Shown here: positions 1 to 8,406 of the stretch, piece after piece | Position numbering within the stretch: the stretch's first letter is position 1 | Layout: every line of letters starts with the position of its first letter | Origin: JBARKJ01 sp963698885 | GTDB lineage: Bacteria > Nitrospirota > JACRHJ01 | DNA: 64,000 nt | Assembly: GCA_963698885.1 (NCBI GenBank) | Contig: CAVOSJ010000004.1 | Span: forward strand, 496,001-560,000 | Direction of reading: 5' to 3' | Notes under the pieces: generated by a model | What the model was told of the DNA's origin: nothing | The model's database searches: none | What the model saw: only the letters and a program-made list of their open reading frames with translations | Translations under genes and position numbers: made by a program

Positions 1-1237
1 CCGTGTCGGTTATGGATATCTCCACCGTGCCCCCCGCCTCTCCCGCTTTTCCGGCGATGGTGACGCTCTCGCCCCTCGGGGTATATTTGACCGCGTTGTC
101 CAGGACGTTCAGCATTATCTGGTAGGCCTTATCTTTATCGGCAAGGGCCAGCGGCATCTCCGGGGGGAAATCCACAACCAGTTTTATGTTTCGTTCCTTT
201 ATTTTCGGCTCCAGCAGGGCCGCGGCCTCCAGTGCCACTTCCTTAATCGACACCGGCTTCATGTGGAGCTTGACCTCGCCCAGTTCGATTCTCGACAGCG
301 TCATCAGGTCCTCGACGAGCCTGGCCAGTCTTTGCGAGTTCGACTCTATTATCCCCAGAAATTTGTTTGCCTTCTCTTTATCGTCAAGCGCGCCGTCCAT
401 CAAGGTCTCGGCAAAGCCCTGTATGGCGGCGATGGGGGTCTTAAGCTCGTGCGTCACGTTCGCCACGAAATCGCGGCGCACCCTCTCCAGGGCCTGCATC
501 CTCGTCATGTCGTGCAGCACTATCACTATCCCGGAGAAAACGTCCTCTATGATAAGCGGCACGCACCCGGCGATGAAATACATCGGCTCCGGAAATCCCG
601 TCTCTACCTCGCCGGACACGTAATCGTGGCCGCGCAGCGCACTCTTGTACAGGTTCTGTATCCCTTCGTTCCTTATCACTTCCACAAGCGGCCTGCCGAC
701 CGCGTATTCTTCCTTGATGCCGAATGTATTCAGGAACGCCGGGTTCACGATCATCACCCTGCCCTGGGCGTCCGTCACCATGACGCCGTCCGCCATGCCC
801 TTCAGCACCGCCGTCAAAATGACTTTTTCCTTGGAGAGCGCCTCCACGTTTTTCTTAAGCTGCTCCGCCATGAGGTTAAGGTTGTCCGCCAGGACCCCAA
901 GCTCGTCCTTTCCCTCGGAGGCAATCCGGCTGGAGAAATCTCCCGACGCGATCTTCCCGGTGAACGCGGCCATCCTGTCCGCCCTCCTGGTAAGCCGCCG
1001 GGACAGGAAAATCCCCAGGATAATCGAGGCGATAAATATTATAAAGGCGCCCGCCACAGCCTGCTCTTTTATGTGCGACATCGCCTCTTCCACCTGGTTG
1101 TGCGTCATGTGGGAGCGTACCAGATAGTCCTCGATGCTTCGGGAGATATCAAGCCAGAGGATAGGCGCGCTCACGGCGCCAAGGAGTATATACGCGAGGA
1201 TTATCTTGCTTAAAAGCCTGCTGCCGAACTTCATCAT
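1..1237 (-). CDS. phoR: PhoR-like sensor histidine kinase (C-terminus outside window)
   Basis: Membrane sensor kinase; 412 residues lie inside the window and the ATP-binding domain is cut by the window edge. In order: a TM helix at about residues 9-30, a short periplasmic loop, a second TM at 62-79, a HAMP linker (80-133), a PAS domain (about 140-245), and a HisKA domain with the H-box NVTHELKTP (phospho-accepting His263). The N-box NVLDNAVKYTP (377-387) starts the HATPase domain. The start is the first of two adjacent ATGs and overlaps the stop of the upstream regulator gene, so the two are translationally coupled. This HAMP-PAS-HisKA layout beside a PhoB-type regulator is that of PhoR. The phosphate role is inferred from family and pairing, not from a diagnostic residue. 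Confidence 0.9.
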   Translation of the reverse strand, partial: MMKFGSRLLSKIILAYILLGAVSAPILWLDISRSIEDYLVRSHMTHNQVEEAMSHIKEQAVAGAFIIFIASIILGIFLSRRLTRRADRMAAFTGKIASGDFSSRIASEGKDELGVLADNLNLMAEQLKKNVEALSKEKVILTAVLKGMADGVMVTDAQGRVMIVNPAFLNTFGIKEEYAVGRPLVEVIRNEGIQNLYKSALRGHDYVSGEVETGFPEPMYFIAGCVPLIIEDVFSGIVIVLHDMTRMQALERVRRDFVANVTHELKTPIAAIQGFAETLMDGALDDKEKANKFLGIIESNSQRLARLVEDLMTLSRIELGEVKLHMKPVSIKEVALEAAALLEPKIKERNIKLVVDFPPEMPLALADKDKAYQIMLNVLDNAVKYTPRGESVTIAGKAGEAGGTVEISITDT

Positions 1238-1926
1238 TCAGCCATTTCGTACCCGATACCGCGCGCGGTCTTTATCACTTTCGGGTTCTCCGGGTCTTCC
1301 TCTATCTTCGCGCGGAGCCGCCTGATATGGACGTCCACCGTCCGGGGCTCCACGAACTGGTCGTCCTTCCATACGTTGTCCAGGAGTTTTTCCCGGGGGA
1401 TGGCCCGGCCCCTGTTCTGGGCGAAATATTTAAGGAGCTTGAACTCCGTCGGCGAGAGCACCAGCGGCTTCTCGTTCAGATAGACCTTGTTCTTGTCGAG
1501 GTCGATTTTTAGAGCGCCGACACTTATGACCGGCTCCGTCGCCGGGCCCTTCACGGACAGCCTTCTTAGCACCGCCTTCACCCTCGCCACCAGCTCGCGC
1601 GGCGAGAACGGCTTCGTGACGTAGTCGTCCGCTCCCAGCTCAAGCCCAAGGACTTTGTCAAGCTCTTCGCCCTTCGCCGTGAGCAGGATTACCGGGATAT
1701 TCTGGCTCTCCGGCCTTTTTTTAAGCTCCCGCAGGACCTCCAGGCCCTGCATGCCCGGAAGCATTATGTCGAGCACGATGAGGGCGGGGTACTCTTTCTT
1801 TGCCGCCTTGAGGGCGTCTATACCGTTCTCCGCGGTGAGTACTTTGTACCCTTCTTTCCCAAGGTTATACTCGACCAGCTCCAGCAGGTCTTTCTCGTCG
1901 TCCACCACGAGGATTTTCTCGGGCAT
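1234..1926 (-). CDS. phoB: PhoB/PhoP-like OmpR-family response regulator
   Basis: A 230-residue DNA-binding response regulator. The receiver domain has the acidic pair Asp9/Asp10, phospho-acceptor Asp53, Thr83 and Lys105; a C-terminal winged helix (about 130-228) ends in the usual RRLRAKIEEDPENP region of OmpR/PhoB proteins. It is the first gene of a two-gene operon with the kinase that overlaps its stop. A pair of direct CTTAAT repeats with 11-base spacing lies about 85 bases upstream and may be a Pho box. It most likely answers phosphate limitation, but closely related regulators of this family sense other signals. Confidence 0.93.
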   Translation of the reverse strand: MPEKILVVDDEKDLLELVEYNLGKEGYKVLTAENGIDALKAAKKEYPALIVLDIMLPGMQGLEVLRELKKRPESQNIPVILLTAKGEELDKVLGLELGADDYVTKPFSPRELVARVKAVLRRLSVKGPATEPVISVGALKIDLDKNKVYLNEKPLVLSPTEFKLLKYFAQNRGRAIPREKLLDNVWKDDQFVEPRTVDVHIRRLRAKIEEDPENPKVIKTARGIGYEMAE

Positions 1927-2010
1927 GGCGTCTCCTTTAATGATTTTGTCTGCCTTACTCTATAATAATTTTTTTTTTACGTCCAATAAAAAAAGAGAGT
2001 TTCACGAGAA

Positions 2011-2027
2011 CTTAATATTCCCTTAAT
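2011..2027. promoter_or_regulatory. Possible Pho box: CTTAAT direct repeat, 11-base period
   Basis: Two perfect CTTAAT hexamers begin 11 bases apart (2011 and 2022) between the regulator gene and the small Cys-rich genes. PhoB-type regulators bind direct repeats on one DNA face with this spacing. The match is to repeat geometry only, not to the E. coli consensus. Confidence 0.3.
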
Positions 2028-2097
2028 CAAACTGAAACAACAGTCTGCTTTAATTCGGCAGCTTCCTCAATCCTGCCGCGAGAAGGGAAGACACACT

Positions 2098-2139
2098 GGC
2101 CCGCAATGGCACCCTCCCGCCAGAGCGGGCCTTTTTTTT
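2098..2139 (+). terminator. Rho-independent terminator, possibly of a small RNA
   Basis: GGCCCGC (2098-2104) pairs perfectly with GCGGGCC (2125-2131), and eight T follow. An internal CCCGC (2116-2120) could pair with the same right arm as an alternative stem. A CGGCAG/CTGCCG stem lies just upstream (about 2055-2078). No gene ends before it on this strand, so it may terminate a short RNA of about 100 bases, or act as a leader ahead of the gene at 2216. Confidence 0.5.
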
Positions 2140-2215
2140 AACAAAACCTTAATGCGAACCTTCATTCTCCTGAAATATCTTTATGGTTTACTGTATCAAG
2201 AAAGGAGGGTTCACC

Positions 2216-2401
2216 ATGAGGTGCCCGAAGCTGGTTAAAGAGAAAACGGACCTCTGCTCGCAGAACCCCAACTACTGCCCCAGCAAATTTGAGTTAAGGG
2301 AATACTGCAGGACCCGCCTGCATAAGATCTGTCCGTTTTTCCGGGGCTATCACCACAGTGCAAACATAAAGGAGAGCGAAAATGCATTGCCCGTATTTTA
2401 A
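2216..2401 (+). CDS. Small Cys-rich hypothetical protein
   Basis: A 61-residue protein starting at the ATG behind a strong AGGAGG ribosome site; an in-frame ATG 33 bases earlier lacks one. Five cysteines are spread through the first two thirds in the pattern C-x10-C-x6-C-x10-C-x7-C, which would suit a metal site or redox role. I do not recognise a family. It overlaps the next small gene by 20 bases, and that protein has a similar cysteine layout, so they may be diverged duplicates. Both sit directly ahead of a PHP phosphoesterase gene. Confidence 0.6.
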   Translation: MRCPKLVKEKTDLCSQNPNYCPSKFELREYCRTRLHKICPFFRGYHHSANIKESENALPVF

Positions 2402-2555
2402 AAAATTTGAGACTGATATGTGCGTATCTTCGGAAATATCGATCATCCCGAGCGGAAGGCATACGGAACAGTTCTGCAAAACAAATCACTACTGGGCCTG
2501 TCCCATAAAGGGGAACCTGGCGAAGATGGTAGAAGCCTTCTCTTACAGCGCATAA
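2382..2555 (+). CDS. Second small Cys-rich hypothetical protein
   Basis: A 57-residue protein, starting MHCPYFKKFE and ending FSYSA. It has its own AAGGAGAG ribosome site, and four cysteines at residues 3, 14, 32 and 40. Its stop TAA shares a base with the ATG of the PHP gene (TAATG), so the two are translationally coupled. The CPxF start and the late CP pair resemble the preceding small protein. No function can be named; a metal-binding role is a guess from the cysteines. The overlap on both sides is the main argument that this short frame is real. Confidence 0.6.
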   Translation: MHCPYFKKFETDMCVSSEISIIPSGRHTEQFCKTNHYWACPIKGNLAKMVEAFSYSA

Positions 2556-3262
2556 TGCTTCTATGTGACTTCCATATCCATACCGATTACTCGGACGGCT
2601 CCGTGGGCTTAAGGAGGGTGGTTGACCTCTACGGCCAGGCCGGTTTCGATGTGATAGCCATTACCGACCACGTGGTAAACGGCGACACCCTCATGGGCAA
2701 GCTTGCCCACCGCCTCAAGTTCAGCGTCACCCAGAATAATTTCGAAAAATATTTCTGCCACGTCAAGGAAGAGGCGGCGAGGGCCTGGGATAGATACCGG
2801 ATGCTCGTGATACCCGGTATAGAGATAACCAAGAATTCCTTCTCCTCGAACAAGGCGGCCCACCTGCTCGTGCTCGACATAAAGGAGTTTATAAAGGCCT
2901 GCTGGGATTTCGAGAAGATATTCCTGGAAGCGAAGCGCCAGGACGCCCTCACCATCGCCTGCCATCCTCACCATACGTCAGAGACCACCTTCGTTGACAC
3001 CCTGTTCCTGTGGAACAACAGGGAAAAATACGCCAAGTACATAGACGCCTGGGAGATAGCCAACAGGGACGACGTATTCAACGTGATTAGCCTGAAGAAA
3101 TACCCGTACATCGCCAACAGCGACTTTCACAAGCCCCGCCACATATATTCATGGAAGACCCTCCTTAACTGCGAAAAAAACCTGGAATCGATAAAAAAGT
3201 GCATAAAGATAAACGACGGTGTATCGATCACGCTATTTCGGAGGTGCAAAAAAGAATGGTAG
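2555..3262 (+). CDS. PHP-domain metal-dependent phosphoesterase
   Basis: A 235-residue cytoplasmic PHP-family hydrolase. It shows the metal ligand set of the family in order: HIHTDYSDG near the N-terminus, ITDHV, an acidic PGIEIT segment, ACHPHH, and NSDFH near the end. The start is the ATG coupled to the upstream small gene; an open frame runs further 5' but overlaps the two small genes and has no PHP sequence. PHP proteins hydrolyse phosphate esters such as histidinol phosphate or nucleotide 3',5'-bisphosphates; the substrate here is unknown. Its last seven bases overlap the glycosyltransferase start, which suggests the two act together. Confidence 0.85.
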   Translation: MLLCDFHIHTDYSDGSVGLRRVVDLYGQAGFDVIAITDHVVNGDTLMGKLAHRLKFSVTQNNFEKYFCHVKEEAARAWDRYRMLVIPGIEITKNSFSSNKAAHLLVLDIKEFIKACWDFEKIFLEAKRQDALTIACHPHHTSETTFVDTLFLWNNREKYAKYIDAWEIANRDDVFNVISLKKYPYIANSDFHKPRHIYSWKTLLNCEKNLESIKKCIKINDGVSITLFRRCKKEW

Positions 3263-4434
3263 CTCTATTTTATTATTTGACCGCTTTTGGGTTCATCGTC
3301 TATCTCGTTCAGGTCCTGACGGTACGGTCAGTCATCAAGAGGCCCGGGAAGAGAAACGAGTACCTCCCGCCGATAAGCGTCCTTAAGCCCTTGAAGGGCC
3401 TGGACGACAACCTGTTCGAGAACCTTGAGAGCTTCTGCAACCAGGACTATCCAACCTACGAAATTATTCTGGCCCTGAGGGAAATCAGCGATCCCGCTTA
3501 TAAGGTGGCCGTTAAAATAAAAGAAAAATGTAAAGACCGGGACATAACGATAATAGCCCGGTGGTGCGAAGAAGGGCTGAACCCCAAGGTCAACAACCTG
3601 ACCTCGGCGTACAGGGCGTCCAAATATGACTTCTTCCTCATAAGCGACAGCAACGTGCTGGCGGATAAAGATTATTTAAGAGATACCGTGCGGCACATGG
3701 AAGACGGCGAGGTGGGCCTGGTGAGCAACCTCATCAGGGGGGTCGGCGGGCGCACCATCGGCTCCGTATTTGAAAACCTGCACCTGAACACCTTCATCCT
3801 TGGCGGTGTATGCTTCCTGGAAAGAATCGTGAAGATGCCCTGCGTGGTCGGGAAATCGATGCTTATCCGTAAAAGTCATTTCGAGGAGATCGGCGGCTTC
3901 GGGGCGGTCAAGGACCACTTGGCGGAAGACTATATAATCGGCAGAAAGATGAAGGAGGCCGGATTTAAAGTGGCCCTTTCAAACCATGTCATAAATACCG
4001 TCAATTTATATTGGCAGACCGGGCAGTTCGTGTCCCGGCATGCGAGGTGGGGGAAGCTGCGGTATCGGATCGGAGGGGTTTCTTATCTTACGGAGCTTCT
4101 CGGGAATTTCGTTTTTCTTTCCTTCATCCCGCTTCTTTTTCGCGGCCCGTCAAGGTTCACCGTGCTCCTGCCGCTTTCCGCATGGCTTTTAAAATCCTGC
4201 GGCGATTATCTCACGGGCAGGGCATTGAAATCGGAGATGCACCCGCTCCTTTATCTCCTATCTCCTTTGAAAGACATAATTATCGGGACTCGTCTGGTTC
4301 GTGCCGATATTCTCGAACTCCATCGAATGGAGAGGGGACAGATATACAATAACAAAGGATTCCCTGCTCCACCCCTGCAAGCTTTAAGGCGTCTTACTTT
4401 ACCTCTTTCCAGGCGATACCGTCCGGCATTTTGA
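3256..4434 (+). CDS. GT21-type (HpnI/ceramide glucosyltransferase-like) membrane glycosyltransferase
   Basis: A 392-residue membrane glycosyltransferase. An N-terminal TM helix (about 1-23) precedes a GT-A domain. Visible motifs are the early SVLKPLKG block, the SDSNV metal/nucleotide motif, HLAEDY, and the RHARW form of the (Q/R)xxRW signature shared by ceramide glucosyltransferases and HpnI. Hydrophobic segments follow at about 265-320. HpnI adds N-acetylglucosamine to bacteriohopanetetrol, but no hopanoid genes are nearby, so the acceptor lipid is open. The start ATG lies inside the stop region of the PHP gene. The last 41 bases overlap the convergent gene on the other strand; the basic tail may therefore be an extension. 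Confidence 0.85.
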   Translation: MVALFYYLTAFGFIVYLVQVLTVRSVIKRPGKRNEYLPPISVLKPLKGLDDNLFENLESFCNQDYPTYEIILALREISDPAYKVAVKIKEKCKDRDITIIARWCEEGLNPKVNNLTSAYRASKYDFFLISDSNVLADKDYLRDTVRHMEDGEVGLVSNLIRGVGGRTIGSVFENLHLNTFILGGVCFLERIVKMPCVVGKSMLIRKSHFEEIGGFGAVKDHLAEDYIIGRKMKEAGFKVALSNHVINTVNLYWQTGQFVSRHARWGKLRYRIGGVSYLTELLGNFVFLSFIPLLFRGPSRFTVLLPLSAWLLKSCGDYLTGRALKSEMHPLLYLLSPLKDIIIGTRLVRADILELHRMERGQIYNNKGFPAPPLQALRRLTLPLSRRYRPAF

Positions 4435-6146
4435 ATTTTACCGTATCGCGCGTCGATTCGAGCGCCCCGGAAAACCAGGCGTCTTCATCCCAGAATACGC
4501 CGTCCGGCAAAAGGATGCGGACAAGCTTATCAGCCGCTGCGCCGCGGCGCAGCCCGACCATCGCCCACTTGCGCACTCTTTTCTTATCGGGGTCCCTCGG
4601 GAAAAGGCATACGCGCATCTCCGCACTTTCCTGGATAGAGGACGCATTCTCTATGCCGATGATATAAATGCCCCGCGCCCCGCGGGCGACTGTCAGCATC
4701 TTTTGATTATCGCCGCCGGACATATTAAACTCATTGGCCCGCTCTTTCCCCCCCTTGCCTTTCAAGGGGTACGGCTGCCAGGCGTATTTCAGCTTTAATT
4801 TGGCGCCGCTCCCGCAAGTCAAGTAAACCACCATGTCCACGGCATTTAGGTTTTTCGTCATGCAGGTCACGTGTTCGCTAACGCAACGGTCCCCGTAAAT
4901 GTCATATCCTTCGGCATATATGAAGTTTTTTTCCGCCTCGGCGGGGATTTTAATCTTAAAAGAACCTTTTGCCGCCCTGGCCTCGTAGGTGACTCCGTTG
5001 ACATATACCTTTACCTTGTCAACATTCCCTTTGACCTCCCCGGCTACCGTGATGTACGCCGATTCCATGCAGTCTATCACGGAGCCGTCCGAGGGGCTTT
5101 TTATCTCTATGCCGGTCTCCGGGACAGCGTTAAGCGCCGCCTGCCCGAACCCGGCCGCCTGAGAAGTCCCCGTTTTTATGGCGTCCACGCCGTCGTCTTT
5201 TTTCTCGCCGGCGCCCGAAGCTCTCCCAGGGACCCTGGCAAGGGAAGCGTATAACGTACCGGCTGAGGCCATTTTTTTACCGCCCGTTTCAATATTATCC
5301 CCGCCGTTGGCACTTCCGGCGACAGCGGCCGCTTCGCCCTGCCCATCCCATTTGGCTTGTCCGGCCCCGGCTGCTTTATCAAGTTTCGCCGTAAGGATTC
5401 CGCCCGCACCTTCGCTTCTTCCTGCTCCTTCGGAAGTCCCGGTCCCTTCAGCGGTCTTGATCTCGGCTGGAGAAAATGCAGGCCCCATGCCGGGGACGGA
5501 TGAAAGTCCCGCGGCGGATTTGAAGCCCGCTCCCTCTCCGGATGACGTAATGAGAGGAGGGCCGCCGGCATATGATTTTATATCGCCCACCCCCACGATG
5601 TCCTTTTCCCCTGCCTGCCTCCTCGCCCCCGCCTGCCCCTTTTTCTCCGGCGGGCATCAGCCCATCGCCGGGCGAACCAGAGCCGGACAGGAGAGTCCCG
5701 TCAGGGACGCCGGGAGCGGAACTATTTTTTTCAACCGAGGCTACAAGCGTCTCGCCGCCCGAGGGTTTTAAAGGGCCTCCCTTGGGCGCCCCGACGGAAG
5801 GAATATCGGAGTCGGGCGCAAGTTCCGGCGCGGGTTTTTCCGCTGGCGCGGATATCTCCTTGGACGATGCCGTGGATGCGGGTATCTCTTTGGGCTTTGA
5901 TACCGCTTTGGACGAGGATACAGCCTTGGGCGCGGACGCCTTTTCTACGGCAGGCGCGTGATGGAACCCTTCGACGACGTCCACGTAAGCCAGGTTCTGA
6001 ATGTTCCTTGGTTTATCGGCGTAGTAGTCAATAATCGCGGGTGCCGCCACGGCGGCTATGGAGTGAAACACAAGGGAGACCGCCAGGAAGAAAGGCAGTC
6101 TTGTCCCTTGTTTTTCTTTTATCACCCTATTTGAGTTTTTGACCAT
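4394..6146 (-). pseudogene. TonB-like anchored, Pro/Ala/Gly-rich protein with Ig-like domain (one frameshift)
   Basis: Two overlapping frames read as one protein of about 580 residues. The first part (6146 to about 5620) has a basic start, one TM helix (FFLAVSLVFHSIAAVAAP) and a long Pro/Ala/Ser/Lys stretch as in TonB. After the break it turns Arg-rich in that frame, while the other frame carries on with a Gly/Ala-rich linker, an Ig-like domain beginning IEIKSPSDGSVIDC, and a C-terminal domain of about 170 residues. The break is in the G/A run near 5620. It is the last gene of the Tad operon and overlaps DUF192 by 25 bases. A role in envelope spanning for the pilus is inferred from anchor, length and position. 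Confidence 0.6.
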
Positions 6147-6496
6147 GGGGGCAGCTCCGCGAATACAAGCTCATCCCCCGGCTCGACGTCCAGTTCCGAA
6201 AGGGTCCCGCCCGCGATTTCTATGACCCCTTTAGCCTTTGGGAATATCCTGGACAGCTTGCCGGGTCTTATACCTCTGATAACGCCGACGGCCCTTTTGC
6301 CGTTGTCAAAAAAAACTGCGTCTATCGGGAATTTCATTCCGATGGTATGTATGGAGACGCAGGGAGATATTACCAGGGCGTGCCCGCCGTCGAGGCTATT
6401 CTTCCCCAGAAGGCCTCTCAGCCGGGCCAGGAAACTGTCGGCAAAGGATACCTGGCTGGCTATGCAGGACTTTTTCGTCCCGTTGAAGATCTTCAC
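6122..6496 (-). CDS. DUF192 family protein
   Basis: A 124-residue DUF192 protein, with the family core GLLGK, the MKFPIDAVFFD block, and GTLSELDVEPGD near the end. The GTG start is embedded in the tadC stop (CAGTGA), so it is coupled to tadC. DUF192 proteins are often found next to tad genes; their biochemical role is unknown. There is no obvious signal peptide. Its end overlaps the start of the TonB-like gene. Confidence 0.85.
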   Translation of the reverse strand: MKIFNGTKKSCIASQVSFADSFLARLRGLLGKNSLDGGHALVISPCVSIHTIGMKFPIDAVFFDNGKRAVGVIRGIRPGKLSRIFPKAKGVIEIAGGTLSELDVEPGDELVFAELPPWSKTQIG

Positions 6497-7413
6497 TGTT
6501 TTATGACCTTGAACATGTCGAAAATCTGTATCATTGCCGGACCTAAAATTACCACCAGTAGCGCCGGGAATATGCAGAACGCGAGCGGGAAGACCATTTT
6601 TATCGTCGTCTTCGCCGCCGCCTCTTCGGCGATCTGGCGGCGCTTGGTCCTTAAAGAGTCGGAATGCACCCTGAGGGAGCGCGCAAGGCTTGCGCCCAGT
6701 TTCTCGGCCTGCACCAAAAGGGCGACCAGGGCCTTGATATCGTCTACCCCGGTGCGCTCCCCCATGTCCCGGAGGGCGTCCATCCTGGGCTTTCCGGCCC
6801 GCGCCTCCGCGCTTGCCGTCCTGAACTCCTGCGCCAGCACGTTCCCCTGAAACTCCTCGGTTATCCGGACTATCGCGGCGTCCAGGCCAAGACCCGCCTC
6901 CACGCATACCGTGAGCAGGTCCAGTATATCCGGCAGGGAGTGGAATATCTCCGTCTGCCTGCGCTTTATCTTTCCGTTAAGCCAGACGTTAGGAGCGATA
7001 TACGCTAAGAGGCACGCAAGCGCCGCCAGGACGACCGCGGCAAAAAATTTGTGGAGGTGCGCCTGCGCAAACGGATAAACGAGCAAAAAGGCGGCGGCTC
7101 CGGCAAACACCTTTACGCCGGTGAATACCAGAAGGGACGTACTTTTTCTGTACCCCGCCTTGATCAGCATGGTCCTTAATTTGCCGCGTTCCTTCTCCGA
7201 CATGGGGACTTGAGTGCCGGCCATTCTCGCGGCCTTCTCGAATACCCTCTCCGTCACGGCGGCATTCTGCGCGTCCGCCGTCTTTCCCTTCTGCATCTCG
7301 CGCAGCCTTATATCCACCGCGGCCGGCCTTGAGAACAACAGGAAGGGCAATATGAGCGCGAGGACGCCAACGATTAAAAATACTGCTAAGGTTATCACTG
7401 CTATAGTTATCAT
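6493..7413 (-). CDS. tadC: Tad pilus inner-membrane platform protein TadC
   Basis: A 306-residue polytopic membrane protein of the type II secretion F family, the second platform component of the Tad machine. TM helices lie near the N-terminus (about 3-28), at about 97-150 and at the C-terminus (275-300). The T2SSF domain core is visible as LPDILDLLTVCVEAGLGLDAA, followed by the typical EFRTASAEARAGKPRMDALRD-like stretch. It follows tadB after 9 bases. With TadB it forms the membrane base that the TadA ATPase drives to assemble Flp pilin. Confidence 0.93.
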   Translation of the reverse strand: MITIAVITLAVFLIVGVLALILPFLLFSRPAAVDIRLREMQKGKTADAQNAAVTERVFEKAARMAGTQVPMSEKERGKLRTMLIKAGYRKSTSLLVFTGVKVFAGAAAFLLVYPFAQAHLHKFFAAVVLAALACLLAYIAPNVWLNGKIKRRQTEIFHSLPDILDLLTVCVEAGLGLDAAIVRITEEFQGNVLAQEFRTASAEARAGKPRMDALRDMGERTGVDDIKALVALLVQAEKLGASLARSLRVHSDSLRTKRRQIAEEAAAKTTIKMVFPLAFCIFPALLVVILGPAMIQIFDMFKVIKQ

Positions 7414-7422
7414 TTTGGGGAC

Positions 7423-8406
7423 CTATATTTTTATTTGTATGATTTTTCTTATCACAAAGAGCCCGACCACCTGAAGCGCGAAGGCCACTACCATCATTAT
7501 AATCCCGATCTTAGTAACAAACAGTACCTTGATATACTTCGGGTTTAAAACGCTCAGCACCGCCAGCAAGGCCAGGGGAAGGGCGGCGAGTATATATCCC
7601 GAAAGCCTCCCCTGCGCGGTATATACCCTGAGCTGCCTGAGTATCTTGAACCTCTCCCGTATGGTCATCCCGAGCTTTTCGAGTATCTCCGCAAGGTTTC
7701 CGCCGGTCTCCCGCTGCACATTGACCGCGGTGATAAAAAACCGGAGGTCCACGGAATTGACGCTCCTCGTCATGTGGTTCAAAGCCTCGGGGATAGGGAT
7801 GCCGTATCCCTGCTCATCGTAAGCCAGCCTGAATACCTTGGCTATCGGCTCCTGCATCTCCTGGGACACCACCTGAAGGGCGCTGGTGAAGGAATGTCCG
7901 GCCCGGAGCGACCGCGCCGCCATATCCAGCGCGTCCGGGAGCTGTTCCTGGAACTTCCTAAGCCGCGCCTGCCGCCGGTTTAAGAGATACATGTACGGCA
8001 GCGAGGCCAATGCGGGCGCAAGCAGCAGGCATGGCAGGAGGCTTTTCCCCATCCGGGCGCCGACAAGAATTCCGACTGCCCCAAGGGCGAGGGTAAGGAG
8101 GGCCAGCGGCCCGACCTTTATCTTCACATCCGCCTGCTCTATCAAAAGCTCCATCCTCTGCGAGATAGGCAGGCTGCGAAGGAACTTGTGCAGCGCCGGT
8201 ATGGCGCTCATCATCTCGTCCTTCAGAATAGTAGGCATGGCCTCTTCCGGAGGCTTGCGCAGCGCTATCGTCTGCAGGCGCTGTTTTATTTCCGACCTTT
8301 CGGCGGCCTGCGGTCCGGCGGCGAACAGATAAATTACCGCGCCAGTTGCAAGAAAGGCCGCGAAAGCGATTAACGCTATGAGTGCAGGTCCCATGAGGCC
8401 CTCCAT
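7423..8406 (-). CDS. tadB: Tad pilus inner-membrane platform protein TadB
   Basis: A 327-residue type II secretion F-domain membrane protein. It has an N-terminal TM, a pair of TMs around 100-140, the T2SSF segment LPDALDMAARSLRAGHSF, and two C-terminal TMs. The listed ATG overlaps the tadA stop as TAATG; a second ATG four codons on sits behind GGAGG and may be the true start (8394). It works as a pair with TadC. Confidence 0.93.
   Translation of the reverse strand: MEGLMGPALIALIAFAAFLATGAVIYLFAAGPQAAERSEIKQRLQTIALRKPPEEAMPTILKDEMMSAIPALHKFLRSLPISQRMELLIEQADVKIKVGPLALLTLALGAVGILVGARMGKSLLPCLLLAPALASLPYMYLLNRRQARLRKFQEQLPDALDMAARSLRAGHSFTSALQVVSQEMQEPIAKVFRLAYDEQGYGIPIPEALNHMTRSVNSVDLRFFITAVNVQRETGGNLAEILEKLGMTIRERFKILRQLRVYTAQGRLSGYILAALPLALLAVLSVLNPKYIKVLFVTKIGIIMMVVAFALQVVGLFVIRKIIQIKI

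Noticed and set aside
6497..6907. N-terminal extension of the DUF192 protein
   Set aside because: Gly/Arg-rich reading is antisense-like shadow of tadC; the GTG coupled to the tadC stop is the start.
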